Shown: positions 29,202 to 39,700, counted from the first letter of the stretch. The stretch is 64,000 nt of DNA from Okeania sp. SIO1I7 (GCA_010672585.1 JAAHGF010000001.1:533884-597883); one strand, 5' to 3'. A program made the numbers and translations. The notes: generated by a model not told the origin, from the letters alone.

Positions 29202-29666
29202 TAGTGGTCTTTTCAGCTATATATAGTAATTTTACTGTTGGTTTAACTTGGAGATTAAACGTTACCTATTTATGGTTCTCTTCACAATGAATAAAATAGG
29301 GCTATTGTAATAACCCAGTTGCATTTGAGGAAAAAAGTTTTATTATGGAAGAGTACAGACACACTCTGAACTTTTACAAAGAGAATTAAAAACCTTTGTA
29401 AGTGAGTTTAGCTTTCCTACAATCCACTCCTTAGTCGGAGGGTAGGAAATATCTAGGGAGTTAGTACATCAGGAGCATCTAAAAGTTTAACCTCTTGCTT
29501 GATTCTTCAGCCAGAATTTTACCTTGATTAGGTGGGGAAGGAAAATTTATGCTGTTGGAATATACAGGGATATAATTATCCCAAAACCTGGCAAGAGGTT
29601 TTTTTTATTTTTCTGTTTTGTATGGAATATATTTCATACTTACTAATTTCATAGATTTTTATAAAA
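29202..29666. other. Intergenic region with a nested hairpin
   Basis: No gene. At 29413-29449 an 8-bp outer stem TTTCCTAC/GTAGGAAA encloses CTCC/GGAG (loop TTAGTC). The layout is like an IS605-family end or a structured leader, but no TnpB frame is present. The remainder is AT-rich. Confidence 0.4.
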
Positions 29667-31217
29667 ATGAATAATTTGCAAGAAGTATATCCAGAAGCTG
29701 TAATTTGTATCGTAGATAATAATGATAGTAACCTCAAGTTATTATCTAGCTTATTGGAAGACAATAACTATGAGTTTATAGTAGCTAATAGTAGAGAAAA
29801 ATTTTTAAATACATTACAAAATATATCGGTAGACCTAATATTAATAAATTTATCATTGGAAAAAGAGCAATGGCAGATTTGCCAATCTTTGCAAAGTGCA
29901 GAATCAAAAAAAAATATTCCGATAATTTTTCTGGGAAACACACAAAATGAAATTAATCAAATTAAGAAATTAAATATTGAGAACTTTGATAATATTAAGA
30001 TACCCATACAAGCAGATGAATTTTTAACAAAAATCAAGTTGCATTTGCAAATATTTTCATTAAAAAAACAACTCCAATCTCAAAATCAAATCTTACAAGA
30101 AGAAATACTCTTAAGAGAAAATATAGAAAATGAAGTAAGGAAGCATAAATCAACCTTAGAAAATCTCATAGAAAACTTGCCAGGAATGGTTTACCAAAGT
30201 AATCATGACTGTCATTTAGTGATGAATTTGGTCAGCGATAGTTGTTATAGTTTGACTGGCTATCAATCTAAAGATTTTATTCAAAATCAAATTTTCTATA
30301 ACCAATTAATTCACCTTGAAGATCGAAAATTAATTTGTAGACAAAGACAAAAAGCTCTAGTAACACATCAACCATTTCAGTTAGTTTATCGGATAATTAC
30401 AGCAAATCAAGAACTAAAATGGGTTTGGGAACAAGGCAAAGGAATTTATTGTTGTGATGGCAAAATCTCAGCAATTAAAGGTTTAATCATAGATATTACA
30501 GCTCAAAAACAAGTGGAAGCAGAACTAACTAAGCAAAATTTGGCTTTACAAAAAACTGAAACAGCTTTAATTATTGTTAATCAGAAACTCCAAAAACTTG
30601 CCAAATTAGATGGTTTAACAGGTATTGCGAATCGTCGTGATTTTGATGAATATTTAGAAAAAGAATGGTTGAGACTTAGCACAACAAAATCACCTTGATA
30701 TTTGATTTTATGTGATGTAGATTATTTTAAAAATTACAATGATTATTATGGTCATTTAGCAGGAGATGATTGTTTAAGAAAGATTGCTCAAACTATTAGT
30801 AAAAATGTTAAAGGTTCAGCAGATTTGGTAGCTCGTTATGGAGGAGAATAATTTGGGATAATTTTACCGGATACATCTGCTAAAAAGGCAAAAAAAGTAG
30901 CAGAATTAATTCGTACAGCTATTCACCAACTACACATAGATCATTGTGCTTCTAAAATCAGGAAATACATTACAGTAAGTATAGGAATAGCAAGTATTAT
31001 TCCCACTCAACTAGATTCTTCAGAATCTTTAATAGCTAAAGCGGATAAAGCACTTTACCAAGCTAAAGAACAAGGTCGCGATCGCATAGTTTTTTTTGAT
31101 AGAAATGATTATCAACTTACTCAAACTTATCTGAAAAATAATAATTTGGTAGTCCTGCATAGTAATCGTAAGTGGAGACAAGCAACACTTAAAAAGATAG
31201 TAAGATGCTCCCACTAA
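29667..31217 (+). pseudogene. Receiver-PAS-GGDEF protein gene with two in-frame stops
   Basis: One frame of about 516 codons. Residues about 13-125 are receiver-like (AVICIVDNNDSNLKLLSSLL) but lack the usual acidic pocket: the aspartate region reads DLILINLS. A coiled coil and a PAS/PAC domain (about 165-285, LPGMVYQSNHDC to IIDITAQ) follow, then a diguanylate-cyclase domain. The frame is cut by TGA at 30696-30698 and TAA at 30849-30851. It continues cleanly: [28 protein letters not shown]-stop-FGIILPD, ADKALYQAKEQGRDR. The second stop replaces a Glu of GGEEF (GAA to TAA). The final stop at 31215 lies against a MITE. If read as written, only the receiver and PAS part is made. Confidence 0.8.
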
Positions 31218-31218
31218 T

Positions 31219-31444
31219 TAGGGTTTTGCGCTCAAAAGTCTTTTAGTAGGAGTAGGAGACAGGAGACAGGAGAAATGGGAATTTAGAGGAGGTAGTCGGA
31301 AAAATTGTCCCTTAATTTTTCTGTCATAATCATCCCAAAATACTAGCTTTTTGAGCTTTTTCCACCGAAAAGCTGGTACTTTTTTCAAAAAAAACGCTCA
31401 AGCCAATAGCAGTCAATACTTTGAGAATTAATCAGCAAACCCTA
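31219..31444. mobile_element. Family A MITE-like element
   Basis: 226 bp from TAGGGTTTTGCG to ATCAGCAAACCCTA, matching the ends of 10753-11031. It interrupts another short repeat: CTCCCACT-type sequence (AAGATGCTCCCAC / GCAAGATCCTCCCACT) is present on both sides. The repeat is intact near 46402-46465. Confidence 0.7.
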
Positions 31445-32880
31445 ATTAGAAAGGGAGCAAGATCCTCCCACTGGTTATACCATTACAATGCACCACTACC
31501 TCCTTATCAATGTTGAAGAAAAGGGAGATGGGGAGGTAGGGAGTAGTCAGATGTTCAATAATGAATAATTAATAATGAATAATTAATAATTACCTCTCCT
31601 TGAAAAGAAGAGGATTGAATAATAATGAAAATTTTTATTTATTATCCCCTTAAAAGGGGAGGCTTTAAACCACAATTTTTCGGTAATCAAATATAGCATT
31701 ATTATTCAGAAATGGTTATTATATAGCGCTATTAAGCGGACATGATATTATTGGTGCGATCGATATCATTCTCTCAATCATCTTCTTTAATTCCTATTTC
31801 TCCTAACTTCTGACTCCTACCCTTACCAAAAGACTTTCCATACGCAAACCCTAATTAATAACATGGTTTGTTAAATTATACCCTATAGATCCCAAATGGG
31901 TTCTATTTAAAAATAGTGTGGGGAGGGTGGGGAGTGTGGGGAAATGGGAAAATGGGAAAATGGTGAATCTGCAGGCAAATTTCCACCTTTTTTCCCCTAT
32001 TCTATTTCTCTAGCTCTTGACTCCTTTGCCAAAAACCCCTACCGCGTGCAAAGATACCAATCAGGGGTTCTATAGAAAATATACTTCCTGTTTTCTCTTC
32101 TGAAAAGCTTTATCTGTAAGCTTTTTAAGGTTTAATAATTGGTAAAAAAACATTTGTATAAATTAAACTTATAAACTATTGTAAAATATATTTGGAATTT
32201 AAACTAAATTTTCCCAAAAAAGTTCAAATGAGCTATTTAAGAGGAAAAATGGGGATAATTTGAGTGCAAACAGTCTTTCCTTGGCCATTCATTAAAAGTC
32301 TTGATATATAAGAAATATAGGGTGGTTGCTTGTGAAGAAATTTTCGTGTATTTTTGAAGTAAGTAATTCGCTCTGCGTAGGTACTTATTAAAATGACAAA
32401 GAGGATTAGTGAGTGGAAGTGCGTTCGCGCTAGCGTAACGTAGTTTGATCGCGTAGCAGAACGGAATTTGATCGCGCAAACGTAACGTACTTCTATCAAT
32501 TTGGATATATTTTTTGACTACATCAATTTTACGCAGGCAAAGATACCAAATGGCTTCTATAGCGAGGACGCCATTCGGAGCTTTGCGGAGCGCAAATACC
32601 ATTCGCCCCTACAGATGGTGGTCTCAAAGTCAATTTGCGTAATTCCTGTTAGTATTACTATAGAACCCATTTGAGAGCTATATAATTATGGTAGTCAAGT
32701 CTTTTCGCGCATCAATTCTGAGGAAAAATCATCTGAAGGAGTGTTGAATTTTTTGTATTATCTCTCCCCACATCTTCCCTCTTGCCTCTTGCCTCTTGCC
32801 TTTTCCCTTTTCCCTCTTACCTCCTGTCTCCTGACTCCTAGCTAAAAAAACTTGATATTTATGAAGATCCCAAATGGGTT
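31445..32880. other. 1.4-kb intergenic region of repeats
   Basis: No gene. Holds a family B element (31557-31686, with CCCCTTAAAAGGGGAGGC), a family C end near 31737, and a family F element from about 31885 (GATCCCAAATGGGTTCTAT) to about 32075 with a G-rich core (31919-31942). A GCGTTCGCGCTAGCG-type patch lies at 32400-32490. More family F ends occur near 32545, 32660 and 32866. The last family F end overlaps the stop codon of the following kinase gene. Confidence 0.6.
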
Positions 32881-35070
32881 CTATAACTTCCAAATTAAAA
32901 TCCGACCTCCTTCACCTCCACTAACTAAAGTTTGACCATCTGGAGTAAATTGCACTGGATGATAACCACAAAGACTATCTAATAATTTTCCAGTGTGCAA
33001 ATTCCACAATTTAACCGTACCATCTAGACTTCCACTAGCAAGAATTTGACTATCGGGACTAATAGCAACAGACAAAACTGCACGAGAATGACCTCTGAAT
33101 ATATTCAGTAACTCACCTGTGCGAACATCCCAAAGTCTGATAGTTTGATCTGCACCACCACTAGCGATCGCTTGAGCATCTGAAGTAAAAGCAATTGAAT
33201 ATACTCCTCCAGAATGTCCCCTCAAAGTTTTCAGACTCACACAAGTATCTGCTTGCCAAATTTTGATGGAACTGTCAGCACTACTACTAGCAAAAATTTG
33301 ATTTTGAGGATGATTTTTTGCCGTACCAATATTATTAACTTTGGCATAAGTAACACAGAAAACTTTATCTAAATGTTCGTGTAATCTACAAAGTAATTCT
33401 CCATTACGTTGATTCCAAAGTTTAATTGTATGGTCAGCACTGCCACTTATTACAGTTTCATTATCTGGACTAATAGCTACTGACAAAATAGCACCACCCC
33501 GATGACTATAAGGGGAACCTGAATAGCTATAAAATCTGTCTGCAATTGTTTTTTTCTGTAAGTTCCAAGCTAATATTGTTCTATCATCTCCACCGCTGAA
33601 AATTCTTCTGCCATCAGCAGTAATAGCTATTGCATATACTTCGGCAGTGTGACCTAAAAATTTATGTAAAAGTTGTCCTGTTTTTAGATTCCATAGTCTA
33701 ATTATTTTGTCATCGCTGCCAGTGACTAAAGTAAAACCGTGGGGACCTATAGCTATGGTGTTTACAGAAGCGTTATGCTCTTGGATAATTTGTACACTTT
33801 TCCATAACTGAGAGAGTTTTAGATAGTTTCTGATTTTTGTTTTTGTTGAATAGAAATTTGCTTTTTTCTTTTCAAATTCTATGACGTTATTCAGTGGTTT
33901 TGATTGATAGTTAAGATGTCGATATTCTGATAATTTTTGAGTGTTTTGATAATGGCTTTCGGTGTCATTATGAAATATTTTTTCCCGCTTATATTCAGTT
34001 AATTCTACTAAATCTTGTCTGTTTTTCCATGCTTCTACTTCTGCTTGTACAATGATACTGATATGAGGCACTTTATCGGCTAATTCTTGAGTAGTTTGTA
34101 TTTCTTCTAAAGATTTTTTTTCTACTTGATTAATCTGATTTTTTTGGTGAATATTCGGAGTTGATATATGGGAAATTTCTGTTAGTAACTCTGTAGCTGA
34201 TTGATATCTTTCTTTTACTAGGTCTTTGACTAATTTCTCTAATACTTTTTCTAGATGATTGCTAATTTTTCGACCTTGTTGAACTAGATGCGATCGCCAG
34301 ATTAATTCTCCACTAAATGGGTCAAATAGTTGGTTAGGTGCTACTTTAGTTAGCAAGTGAATACAGGTCATGCCTAAACTGTAGAGGTCACTAGCTGGAT
34401 ATGCTTTACCTCCGCGTATTTGTTCTATGGGAGCATATCCTAATGTACCAGTCATAGTACCAATTTCACTCGCAAAATCCTGACTATTTAGTTTGGCTAC
34501 ACCAAAATCTATTAAGACTAATTGATGTTTGACTTTTTCTTGTGATTTTGAAGTATTAAATCGTAATATATTTTCTGGTTTTATATCTCTATGAATTACT
34601 TGTTCTTCGTGAATAAATTTTAATAATGGCAATAATTCTAATAATATTTCCCAGATTTTTTTCTCGCTAAATACACCTTGTTCTTCTAATTCTTGGAGAA
34701 GAGTTTTCCCGGCGATAAATTGTTCTACCAAATAAAGATTTTCTTGCTCTTCAAAGTAAGCATATAAAGTGGGGATTTGAGGATTATCTCCCAATTTTAA
34801 TAGTTGCTCTGCTTCTCTTTTAAATAATTCTGATGCTTTTTCAGTAGAGATTAAGTTGTGATTTTGTGGAAAAAATTGTTTGACTACGCAAGGTGTATTA
34901 AATCGATCTAAATCCAATGCTAAAAAAGTTCTGCCAAAGCTGCCATTGCCAATAGGTTTAATTACTTGATAATGTCCTCGCAGTAACAATTTTGAACCGC
35001 AAGTTTGGCAAAATTCTACATCCTTGGGATTTTGAGGTTGTTGACAATGTAAGTTGAGGCAATAGCTCAT
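32881..35070 (-). CDS. Serine/threonine protein kinase with WD40 repeats, copy 2
   Basis: 729 residues. N-terminal Cys motif (C4, C9, C21, C24). Kinase domain about 34-300 with GNGSFG (41-46), Lys64, HRDIKPEN (160-167) and DFG (188-190); it should be catalytically competent. A linker of about 120 residues rich in Lys, Gln and His, without a clear membrane helix, leads to about seven WD40 repeats (425 to the end; TIRLWDV, TVKLWNL, GRILIWKL). Likely a cytoplasmic signalling scaffold kinase, in contrast to the membrane-anchored copy at 17.5 kb. The TAG stop lies in a TATAGAACCCATTTGGGATC family F end. The two kinases share layout but are diverged, so this is an old duplication or family expansion. 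Confidence 0.92.
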   Translation of the reverse strand: MSYCLNLHCQQPQNPKDVEFCQTCGSKLLLRGHYQVIKPIGNGSFGRTFLALDLDRFNTPCVVKQFFPQNHNLISTEKASELFKREAEQLLKLGDNPQIPTLYAYFEEQENLYLVEQFIAGKTLLQELEEQGVFSEKKIWEILLELLPLLKFIHEEQVIHRDIKPENILRFNTSKSQEKVKHQLVLIDFGVAKLNSQDFASEIGTMTGTLGYAPIEQIRGGKAYPASDLYSLGMTCIHLLTKVAPNQLFDPFSGELIWRSHLVQQGRKISNHLEKVLEKLVKDLVKERYQSATELLTEISHISTPNIHQKNQINQVEKKSLEEIQTTQELADKVPHISIIVQAEVEAWKNRQDLVELTEYKREKIFHNDTESHYQNTQKLSEYRHLNYQSKPLNNVIEFEKKKANFYSTKTKIRNYLKLSQLWKSVQIIQEHNASVNTIAIGPHGFTLVTGSDDKIIRLWNLKTGQLLHKFLGHTAEVYAIAITADGRRIFSGGDDRTILAWNLQKKTIADRFYSYSGSPYSHRGGAILSVAISPDNETVISGSADHTIKLWNQRNGELLCRLHEHLDKVFCVTYAKVNNIGTAKNHPQNQIFASSSADSSIKIWQADTCVSLKTLRGHSGGVYSIAFTSDAQAIASGGADQTIRLWDVRTGELLNIFRGHSRAVLSVAISPDSQILASGSLDGTVKLWNLHTGKLLDSLCGYHPVQFTPDGQTLVSGGEGGRILIWKL

Positions 35071-35538
35071 AGAAAAAAATTAGTAAATTTAATACTTAAT
35101 AGGAATTTGTACATAAGCATTCAGCGGTCAGCTATCAGTTATTAGTTTTATTACCTTTAGTGGACAATTTAAGCTCGTTTTTCTTGTACTTCAATTCTTT
35201 GTTCAAAAATGTAGTAGAAGTTAAGCAAATACTTGGTTAATTCATTAAAAAGCTGTTTGCGTAGCATTCTACAGGAAGAGCTAACTGCTAATAGCTGTTT
35301 GTGCAGCATTCCCCAGGAAATGCTTACATTTGTACTGCATTCTTCCTCAGATTTGTTATATATTTTTTTTAAATATTTTATCAAAATCTCATAGATACTA
35401 TGGTATACATAATTTACTCAAATTATCATCAGAACCAGTAAATTAAATAAAATTTTAATGATTATTAGTTAAGTTAGTATTGACCATAACAAAATAGGTA
35501 TGCTATAAGATTTGTTAAGAGTTAAACTTAGTTTGATT
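35071..35538. other. Intergenic region with family E repeats
   Basis: Divergent spacer. Two family E repeats lie at 35251-35279 and 35297-35330. The rest is AT-rich and probably contains promoters for the kinase (-) and the small ORF (+), which I cannot place. Confidence 0.45.
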
Positions 35539-35646
35539 ATGGAAAATAGTGGTTGGCTTGATTTACTGAGCGGTGGTTTAGCAGTAGTAATTTTAATTGG
35601 GGGATTAATATTATTATTTAAAGGTATTTCTTCAATGCCAAAATAA
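35539..35646 (+). CDS. 35-residue single-helix membrane peptide (unrecognised)
   Basis: ATG at 35539 reads MENSGWLDLLSGGLAVVILI then GGLILLFKGISSMPK and TAA. It has one strong hydrophobic helix with a short acidic N-terminus and a basic C-terminus, as in small photosystem or NDH subunits, but I do not recognise the sequence. GTTAAACTTAGTTTG upstream gives no clear ribosome-binding site. It is flanked by long non-coding DNA, where a clean helix-encoding frame would be unlikely by chance. Confidence 0.5.
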   Translation: MENSGWLDLLSGGLAVVILIGGLILLFKGISSMPK

Positions 35647-35869
35647 AAACTTTTCTCGTAGGAGCCAGGAGTCAGGAGTCAGGAGGAAAGAAAGAAGAAG
35701 AAAAGGAGAAAGTTTTTTTATGACTAATTATCTGAATATGACTAATTATCTGAATATGATATAAAACCTTAGACAGAGGAGTCAGGAGTAAAAATTCCCT
35801 TCTGCCTCCTGCCTTCTGCCTTCTGCCTTTCCTGATAAAATAGAAAAAACTTAACTAAATCCAAAAACA

Positions 35870-37699
35870 ATGAGTGGGCAAACTCCCGACGGATTTTATG
35901 AATTAACCACCGAGTCTGATAACTTTCAGCTAACTCCAGAATTACTTGTCAATTTGCCTGGTGGTCTACTTGGTTTGAGTGGCAATGACTCAATTATTGG
36001 AGCTATAGATGCAGAAATTATTAATGGTAATCAAGACAATGATACGATCGACGGAAATCAAGGAAACGATACGATATTTGGTGGTAAAAATTTAGACTTA
36101 ATTTTCGGTGGAGATAATGATGATTTCTTGAGTGGAAATTTAGGAAATGATGAGATTCATGGCGATGGGGGAAACGATGTATTAAGAGGAGGAAAAGAAA
36201 GTGATTTTCTGATTGGTGGTACGGGAAATGATACTTTGTATGGAGATTTAGGAATAGATACTTTGACTGGAGGAACAGGTGCAGATATTTTTGTACTTTC
36301 AGAAGAAGCAGATATAATTACAGATTTTGAAATAGGCGATCGCTTTGGTTTAACTTCGGGTTTAACAGTTAATGATTTAATAATAGAAACTGCTATGAAT
36401 GGGGGTAATGATACTTCGATAAAAATTAGGCAGTCGGAAAAAATTATAGGTATAGTTTTAGGTATTTTACCTGCCGAATTAGATGGCAACAGCTTTTTTT
36501 CTCTCGATATAGAATCTAATGACAACCGCAACAGTAGTTTTCTAGAAACTGAAACATTATTATCAGAAAATATCCGTATTTCTCTAGACTCATTACCCAT
36601 ACCTTTTGCCAGCGATAGTGCTTCTAATCCTGCCGATATTATTCCTGTTCCCGATAATCCAGTTTTGCAAGTTCCCGATGGATTTACTGTTAATGTTTTT
36701 GCCGAAAATTTAGAAAGTCCTCGTTGGTTAGAAGTTACCCCTACAGGGGATGTATTAGTAACAGAAACACCACTTAATCAAATACGTTTATTACGGGATA
36801 CAGATGGGGATGGTACTGTCGATTTTTCTCAAGTTTTTGCCGATGCAGAAAATGGATTAAATCAACCTTTTGGCATGGCTTTTACCGAAGATTATTTCTA
36901 TGTAGGAAATACAGATTCAGTAGTAAGATATCCTTACAATATTGGGGATTTAGAAATTAATGGTACTGGTGAAAAAATAGCCGATTTACCAACAGGAGGT
37001 CATTGGACTCGAAACTTAGCAATTTCTCCTGATAATCAACTTTTTGTTTCTATTGGTTCCCTCTCCAATGTATCTGTAGAACCATTACCCAGAGCATCAG
37101 TTCAAGTAATGAATTTAGATGGTTCTAATCAACAAACTTTTGCTTTTGGTTTAAGAAATCCTGTGGGTTTAGATTTTCATCCAATTACAAATCAACTTTT
37201 TACCACTGTCAATGAACGGGATAGGTTAGGAGATGATTTAGTTCCTGATTATTTAACCGGATTAGAATTAGGAGAATTTTATGGTTGGCCTTATGCTTAT
37301 TTATCACCTAATTTGGAAGATCCTAGAAGAGCAGGAGAAAATCCTAATTTAGTAGCTGAAACTCAAACGCCTGATGTATTATTTCAAGCTCATTCTGCTC
37401 CTTTAGGACTTCAATTTTATGATGGTGAAACTTTCCCAGAAGAATATCAAAATGGAGCATTTGTGGCATTTCGAGGTAGCTGGAATCGTCAGGAACCCAC
37501 AGGTTATAAATTAGTTTTTGTACCTTTTGATGAAAATGGTAATTCGACTGGAGAATATCGAGACTTTTTAACAGGTTTTCTGGATATTTCAGAGGAAACT
37601 ACTTGGGGTCGTCCTACTGGTTTAGAGGTTTTGCCGGATGGTAGTTTGTTGTTTACTGAAGAGATGAATAATCGAATTTATCGGATTCAAAGGTCTTAG
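35870..37699 (+). CDS. RTX-repeat protein fused to a sorbosone/glucose dehydrogenase-like domain
   Basis: 609 residues. N-terminal part (about 35-150): Ca-binding RTX nonapeptides (GNDTIFGGK, GNDEIHGDGGNDVLRGG, GTGNDTLYGD), ending in the usual ADIFVLSEEADIITDFEIGD cap. Second part (about 258-609): a six-bladed soluble-quinoprotein-like propeller (VPDGFTVNVFAENLESPRWL, GLRNPVGLDFHP, GEFYGWPYA, FRGSWNRQEPTGYKLV), as in sorbosone dehydrogenases. No signal peptide. RTX proteins usually leave through type I secretion with C-terminal repeats, so the N-terminal position is unusual. Substrate unknown. Confidence 0.85.
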   Translation: MSGQTPDGFYELTTESDNFQLTPELLVNLPGGLLGLSGNDSIIGAIDAEIINGNQDNDTIDGNQGNDTIFGGKNLDLIFGGDNDDFLSGNLGNDEIHGDGGNDVLRGGKESDFLIGGTGNDTLYGDLGIDTLTGGTGADIFVLSEEADIITDFEIGDRFGLTSGLTVNDLIIETAMNGGNDTSIKIRQSEKIIGIVLGILPAELDGNSFFSLDIESNDNRNSSFLETETLLSENIRISLDSLPIPFASDSASNPADIIPVPDNPVLQVPDGFTVNVFAENLESPRWLEVTPTGDVLVTETPLNQIRLLRDTDGDGTVDFSQVFADAENGLNQPFGMAFTEDYFYVGNTDSVVRYPYNIGDLEINGTGEKIADLPTGGHWTRNLAISPDNQLFVSIGSLSNVSVEPLPRASVQVMNLDGSNQQTFAFGLRNPVGLDFHPITNQLFTTVNERDRLGDDLVPDYLTGLELGEFYGWPYAYLSPNLEDPRRAGENPNLVAETQTPDVLFQAHSAPLGLQFYDGETFPEEYQNGAFVAFRGSWNRQEPTGYKLVFVPFDENGNSTGEYRDFLTGFLDISEETTWGRPTGLEVLPDGSLLFTEEMNNRIYRIQRS

Positions 37700-37920
37700 G
37701 TTTTAGGTGTTAAAATGCTCAAATTATTGTTCAATTAAGTCTTTAAAAGCTGTGCCAATCTCAGTATTAAACGCTCCTGGTAGTTGAATCAATCGTTGAC
37801 AATTACGGCTGACAATAAGAACGATTTTAATATAGCTCTAACGACATATTTAGACCATAAAAGACTACATACTTTTCTCACTTTCTCAATCGATGATAAA
37901 TTAGTCAAAATATACCATTT
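37700..37920. other. Short spacer with a possible gene remnant
   Basis: On the minus strand, about 37724-37840 reads YIKIVLIVSRNCQRLIQLPG then AFNTEIGTAFKDLIEQ and stop. It looks like a C-terminal protein fragment I cannot name. It is too short and isolated to call a gene. Confidence 0.25.
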
Positions 37921-38630
37921 TTATGAAACATAGTTGTCGATATCTTTCTGTTTTTTATATACAAGTAAATTATATGTTCCCACCTTATTGATTTTAGTAA
38001 TTTTTTGATTTAATAATAGTTTAGCTGTACCGAATTTTACTTTGAATTCTGAGAGTTGACAATATTTTTTACCTTGTTTGATTGAGGTAGATTTTCGCTG
38101 TCTTAAGACAAAGTAAACCTGATTTTTATGAGATTTTTTTAACCAATGGGATAGAAATATACTGTGGAATTCTCTATCTGCTGTGATCATAATTTTATAC
38201 CTTTTTAATAATCTTAATACAGGACGAATTACTGCCTGCTGTTCTATTAAATTACTAGCCCCTTTATGATCTAAAATCTTCCAATATATGGGTAATGCTC
38301 TTTTTTTCCAGGCTACACTAATCATTAATATATTAGTATTTTGCCATTGAGTTCTATCTATAATTAATATTAATTCAGAAGTAAAACTGAATACTTCCTC
38401 TACCATAATTCTTACCAAAGGAAACCAAAATATAGGTAAACTTAATTCCTTGAGGGTTAAAAATCTTTGTATATGTTTGCGCTTACTTTCTGATTGGATT
38501 TGCATCGGAAATAAGCTTGTTAATTTTGATATTTGTACAGTTTTATATACTGATATTAAATATAATAATATTTGTAATGTTGCTACTTGAGTTTGCCGTC
38601 AATTTTTGTTCTATATGGTCTTGATAAAAC
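37921..38630 (-). pseudogene. IS4-family-like DDE transposase relic
   Basis: The frame contains ELILIIDRTQWQNTNILMIS, YWKILDHKGASNLIEQQAVI and IMITADREFHSIFL, the D-D motifs of cyanobacterial IS4-like transposases. It lacks an ATG at 38505: the same frame runs upstream as QVATLQILLYLISVYKTVQI up to about 38589, where a frameshift separates it from GFYQDHIEQKLTAN. The C-terminus is cut after YKKQKDIDNYVS. Broken at both ends, so inactive. Confidence 0.75.
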
Positions 38631-38737
38631 CCTAATATATTCACTTTTTATTCTTTTTTATTTATAATTATCAAACCTTTTTTCTCATATTTTTAACTGT
38701 TTTCAAATTTATTTAAATAAATAATCAACCTAGTGTG

Positions 38738-38791
38738 GGGGGTGTGGTGCGTTCGCTCCGCGTTGCGTCAGCAGTATCGCACCACACCCCC
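38738..38791. other. Perfect 14-bp-stem inverted repeat
   Basis: GGGGGTGTGGTGCG (38738-38751) is perfectly complementary to CGCACCACACCCCC (38778-38791), with a 26-nt loop containing CGCTCCGCGTTGCG. Very stable for this AT-rich genome. It lies between the transposase relic and the HD gene. It may be an element end or a bidirectional terminator. Confidence 0.6.
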
Positions 38792-39136
38792 ATCTATTCT
38801 CAATAATAGTTCTCTTTTAGTTGAAGTATTCTTCAGGTTATTTGATAAACCCACCTCTATATATAGCTTTCAGCTACATTTTTACCCCGTGAGTATAACG
38901 ACACAAAGTAGGTGGTGGTATCAGACCTGGGTAAACGCATCTTAAGTTTTGCCCGAAATATGGTACAATTACAGCAATTTTCAGGTAATTTAACCACAAA
39001 GTAAGTTCATTAGCAGAACTTTAATGGGAATGAGAATAGTCATATAAATGCAATTGAACATTACTACAGTAACAAAATAAGGAATAAGGAATAGGGAAGA
39101 GGAAAAAAATATGACAACTGATAACTGATAACTGAA

Positions 39137-39700
39137 ATGACAACAACGAAACTTACAGAAAAATTTGAACGAGCATTGGTATATGCTCACCAATTACATT
39201 CTCAACAGTTACGCAAAGATGGATGTACACCCTATATTGCTCATTTGTTGAGCGTGACAGCTTTAGTATTAGAAAATGGAGGGAATGAGGATGAAGCGAT
39301 CGCTGCTTTATTACATGATGCGGTGGAAGATAGGGGAGGTATGGCAACTCGTCAGCGTATCCTGGAATTATTTGGTGAAACAGTGGTGAATATTATTGAT
39401 GGTTGTACGGAGTCAGAGACTATTCCTAAACCACCTTGGGAGGAGCGAAAATTACGTTATATTGAGCAAATTCGTCATGGTTCTCAATCTGTAAAACGTA
39501 TTTCTCTTGCTGATAAACTACATAATGGGAGAGACTTATTAGCTGCATTAAGTCAGGAGGGAGAAATAGTTTGGCAGCGCTTTCGTGGGGGTAAAGAAAA
39601 AACTCTTTGGTTTTATCATTCTTTGCTTTCTTGTTATGAAGATGATAATTATTTGAAGCAAGAATTTATGAGAGTTATTGCTGAATTAGAAAAGTTTTAA
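39137..39700 (+). CDS. HD-domain phosphohydrolase (SpoT/MESH1-like)
   Basis: 187 residues. The metal-binding HD pattern is visible: H in YIAHLLSVTALV, HD in LLHDAVED, and the distal D in ISLADKLHNGRDLL. This arrangement matches the hydrolase domain of RelA/SpoT and small alarmone hydrolases, which remove pyrophosphate from (p)ppGpp or related nucleotides. No synthetase domain. The Arg-Lys-Asp-Gly loop (LRKDGCTPYIAH) is as in that group. Start ATG has weak GATAACTGAA upstream. A GGAAGAA array follows the stop. Confidence 0.88.
   Translation: MTTTKLTEKFERALVYAHQLHSQQLRKDGCTPYIAHLLSVTALVLENGGNEDEAIAALLHDAVEDRGGMATRQRILELFGETVVNIIDGCTESETIPKPPWEERKLRYIEQIRHGSQSVKRISLADKLHNGRDLLAALSQEGEIVWQRFRGGKEKTLWFYHSLLSCYEDDNYLKQEFMRVIAELEKF

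Noticed and set aside
32233..32602. Overlapping minus-strand frames of 88 and 121 codons
   Set aside because: They lie in repeat-rich intergenic DNA, with GCGTTCGCG-type patches and no recognisable protein features.
38733..38945. 70-codon plus-strand frame
   Set aside because: Begins inside the strong hairpin at 38738-38791 and has no domain or ribosome-binding site.
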